Positions 52,200 to 53,596 of a DNA stretch of 53,596 nt are shown here, one piece after another. Source of the DNA: an uncultured Clostridia bacterium (GTDB taxonomy: Bacteria > Bacillota > Clostridia > Christensenellales > Aristaeellaceae); the NCBI GenBank assembly GCA_934663595.1, contig CAKUKM010000014.1, positions 1 to 53,596 of the forward strand, written 5' to 3'. Under the pieces are notes generated by a model. It was given only the letters and a program-made list of their open reading frames with translations. It ran no database searches and was not told the DNA's origin. How positions within the stretch are numbered: position 1 is the first letter of the stretch; every line of letters starts with the position of its first letter. The translations under genes and the position numbers were made by a program.

Positions 52200-53055
52200 G
52201 CGCCTGTTCCTTTTGCTTTCGGGTCTTCATTTCCGGGAATTGCTCCGCGTACCATTCCAGAAATTCGCCGTAAACCGCCTCTTCCGCGCGCCTGCGCACG
52301 CGAACGGCTTCCTCCTTGTCCTCGTAACTGCCCAGATAATAGCTCTTCTTCTGAAAACCGATCCGCACCTGCCACTTTCCGCGCACCAGCTTCAGCCCCC
52401 GGCACCCGCTGGTGTTGTCCGCGCGCAGCTTGCCCGTGTCCTCGATGAACTCCACGCACGTATTGCTGATGTAGTGCAGCGAACGCTGCAGCGCGTCGTT
52501 CTCCCGCTTCAGGCAGCCGCAGCTTCTGGCCCGGCCGCTCAGCAGCGCTTTGGCGGAATGCACGCTCTCCCGGCCGCAATCGCACCGACATTTCCACATC
52601 ACGGAGCCGCCGCTGCGCTCGTTTTTCGCGCAAATGGCCGTCAGCCGGCCGAATCTTTGCCCCGCAATATCGCGGTATTGCGCGCGCTTCGCCGCCTGCT
52701 GCAGGCAGCCGCAGCTCTGCGTGTTTCCCGAAAGCAGCGCGTTGCTGGTCGCGAGCGTCTCCTTTCCGCAGTCGCACCGGCAGCGCCAGACATAGCAGCG
52801 GCTCTTCTTTTCGCCGGTGTTTTCAAGCGCCGTCAGCCGACCAAACCGCCGCCCGGTCAAATCGCGGGCGCTCGCCCTGCCGCAGCCGCAGCTTTGAACG
52901 CGCCCCTGCGTAAGATCATGGTAGCTCGCGCGCTTTGCATTGCCGCATTCGCACTCGCATTCCCAAACGGCCCTGCTTCTCTCGCCCTCCGCGCGCTTCA
53001 CCGCCGTCAGCTTTCCGAATTTTCGCCCTGTCAGATCGTATTTCGCGTCATCCAT
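52183..53055 (-). CDS. Triple zinc-ribbon protein with C-terminal AP2-like DNA-binding domain
   Basis: 290 residues. Three tandem units of about 60 residues each read DLTGRKFGKLTA...W.C.C.CG...L..G...SCGC: cysteines CECECG and SCGCG, CRCDCG and SCGCL, CRCDCG and SCGCL. A predicted helix linker leads to an AP2/ERF-like domain (SGCRGLKLVRGKWQVRIGFQ, YYLGSYEDKEEAVRVR). AP2 and such ribbons are typical of mobile HNH homing endonucleases, but no HNH nuclease motif is seen, so it may be a domesticated DNA-binding protein. It starts inside the end of the sortase gene (8-bp overlap), which is odd company. Confidence 0.75.
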   Translation of the reverse strand: MDDAKYDLTGRKFGKLTAVKRAEGERSRAVWECECECGNAKRASYHDLTQGRVQSCGCGRASARDLTGRRFGRLTALENTGEKKSRCYVWRCRCDCGKETLATSNALLSGNTQSCGCLQQAAKRAQYRDIAGQRFGRLTAICAKNERSGGSVMWKCRCDCGRESVHSAKALLSGRARSCGCLKRENDALQRSLHYISNTCVEFIEDTGKLRADNTSGCRGLKLVRGKWQVRIGFQKKSYYLGSYEDKEEAVRVRRRAEEAVYGEFLEWYAEQFPEMKTRKQKEQAQRDDG

Positions 53056-53596
53056 CGCTCTGCTGCGCACCAAGGGTGCGGCCGTGCGCGGGCACGAGCC
53101 TTCCGATCACGATATACCTGGCGTTTTCGAAGGCGTAGGCGCAGGTGGAGAGGGTGATTAGGTTGTCGCCGGGCTGGATTTCGGCGGGGGATTGGAAATC
53201 CGATTTGGATTTCGCCTCGTCGATGAATTTCTGCTTGTCGCTTTCATCGCTGATGGCGATGTCGTAGCAATGATCCTTCTTCGAGGTCGTATAGCCCGCA
53301 AAAACCTCGACCAGATACGTTTCGTCCCGCGCGATCACCAGCATCCACGGGTGCGCGTCGTAATAGCCGGGCTGTTCGTAATGGTCGAGGGTTCCGAACA
53401 TGCTGTCGTTGCGCATGTGGTGGCCGTAAATCAGCGTGTTCGGGTCCTGAAAATCGGGAAGATTCCGATAATCGATAAACAGTGTACCCGCCGCGTTGCG
53501 CGAGCCGTCGAACAGCCGGTGCAGCCAATATTCGTTGTCCGCGCCGTGCACGATCGGGTAATCGATCGGCGAATCCGGCGCGTAAATCCAGCACGA
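53048..53596 (-). CDS. Class B-like sortase, 5' end cut by window
   Basis: 183 codons seen, entering from the right edge. Sortase barrel with IDYPIVHGADN and LHRLFDGSRNAAGTLFIDYRN, catalytic His in IYGHHM, catalytic Cys in LITLSTCAY and Arg in ARYIVIGRL. The long helix insertion between strands (ISDESDKQKFIDEAKSKSDF) is the class B feature. Transpeptidase anchoring proteins to peptidoglycan or pilins; client unknown. The 3' end overlaps the zinc-ribbon/AP2 gene. Confidence 0.92.
   Translation of the reverse strand, partial: SCWIYAPDSPIDYPIVHGADNEYWLHRLFDGSRNAAGTLFIDYRNLPDFQDPNTLIYGHHMRNDSMFGTLDHYEQPGYYDAHPWMLVIARDETYLVEVFAGYTTSKKDHCYDIAISDESDKQKFIDEAKSKSDFQSPAEIQPGDNLITLSTCAYAFENARYIVIGRLVPAHGRTLGAQQSDG

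Overview
The window looks like a chromosomal piece of a GC-rich Gram-positive Clostridia-type bacterium (Firmicutes), plausibly from a gut or other glycan-rich habitat. The evidence is the hrcA-grpE-dnaK-dnaJ order with a perfect CIRCE operator, consensus sigma-A promoters, an endospore-former-type SipW signal peptidase, a class B-like sortase, KtrAB, a YesM/YesN two-component system and an Hcp/ferredoxin pair typical of anaerobes. No 16S or 23S rRNA is present, so the genus is not set; an Oscillospiraceae or Christensenellales-like lineage is a guess.

Layout. 1-6.6 kb: 3' part of a SipW-type signal peptidase, a 1506-residue secreted Ig-like-repeat protein with a C-terminal NlpC/P60-like domain, and a divergent TetR regulator followed by a SWIM zinc-finger protein. 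6.6-11.9 kb: KtrAB potassium uptake, a clan GH-A-like glycosidase, an orphan 5S rRNA with its own promoter and terminator, a D-lyxose isomerase-like protein and a cytidine deaminase-like protein. 11.9-17.2 kb: the heat-shock operon. 17.3-24.6 kb: housekeeping genes (sugar isomerase-like TIM barrel, rlmH, CPBP protease, ychF, DIP1984-family protein, phosphohexomutase, ferritin-like protein, DUF1858 protein). 24.8-29.4 kb: pstSCAB-phoU-phoP, tightly overlapping, in which PstS appears circularly permuted and no PhoR kinase is present.

29.5-47.7 kb is a carbohydrate locus. A YesMN-type two-component system sits upstream of a sugar ABC transporter (two permeases and a binding protein) and a GH20-like enzyme. 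Divergent from it are a TIM-barrel protein and a CBM9-like protein, then an operon of ROK regulator, DegT-type aminotransferase, Gfo/Idh/MocA oxidoreductase, a divergent NagB-like protein that lacks one catalytic acid, and a LmbE/PIG-L deacetylase; a GH2 enzyme closes the locus. Taken together this reads as uptake and breakdown of an amino-sugar-containing glycan by a route that is not the standard NagA/NagB one. It is the best candidate here for an undescribed pathway.

47.8-53.6 kb: a Cys-rich orphan protein, a Crp/Fnr regulator divergent from ferredoxin-hcp (nitrosative-stress type) with a palindrome centred at the class II activator position, an orphan protein, a protein with three zinc-ribbon repeats and an AP2-like domain, and the 3' part of a class B-like sortase.

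A family of hairpin-rich intergenic repeats occurs three times (near 11.3, 18.3 and 35.2 kb). No CRISPR array, insertion sequence, prophage or complete tRNA was seen. Very long open frames antisense to real genes are a by-product of the GC-rich codon usage and are not genes.
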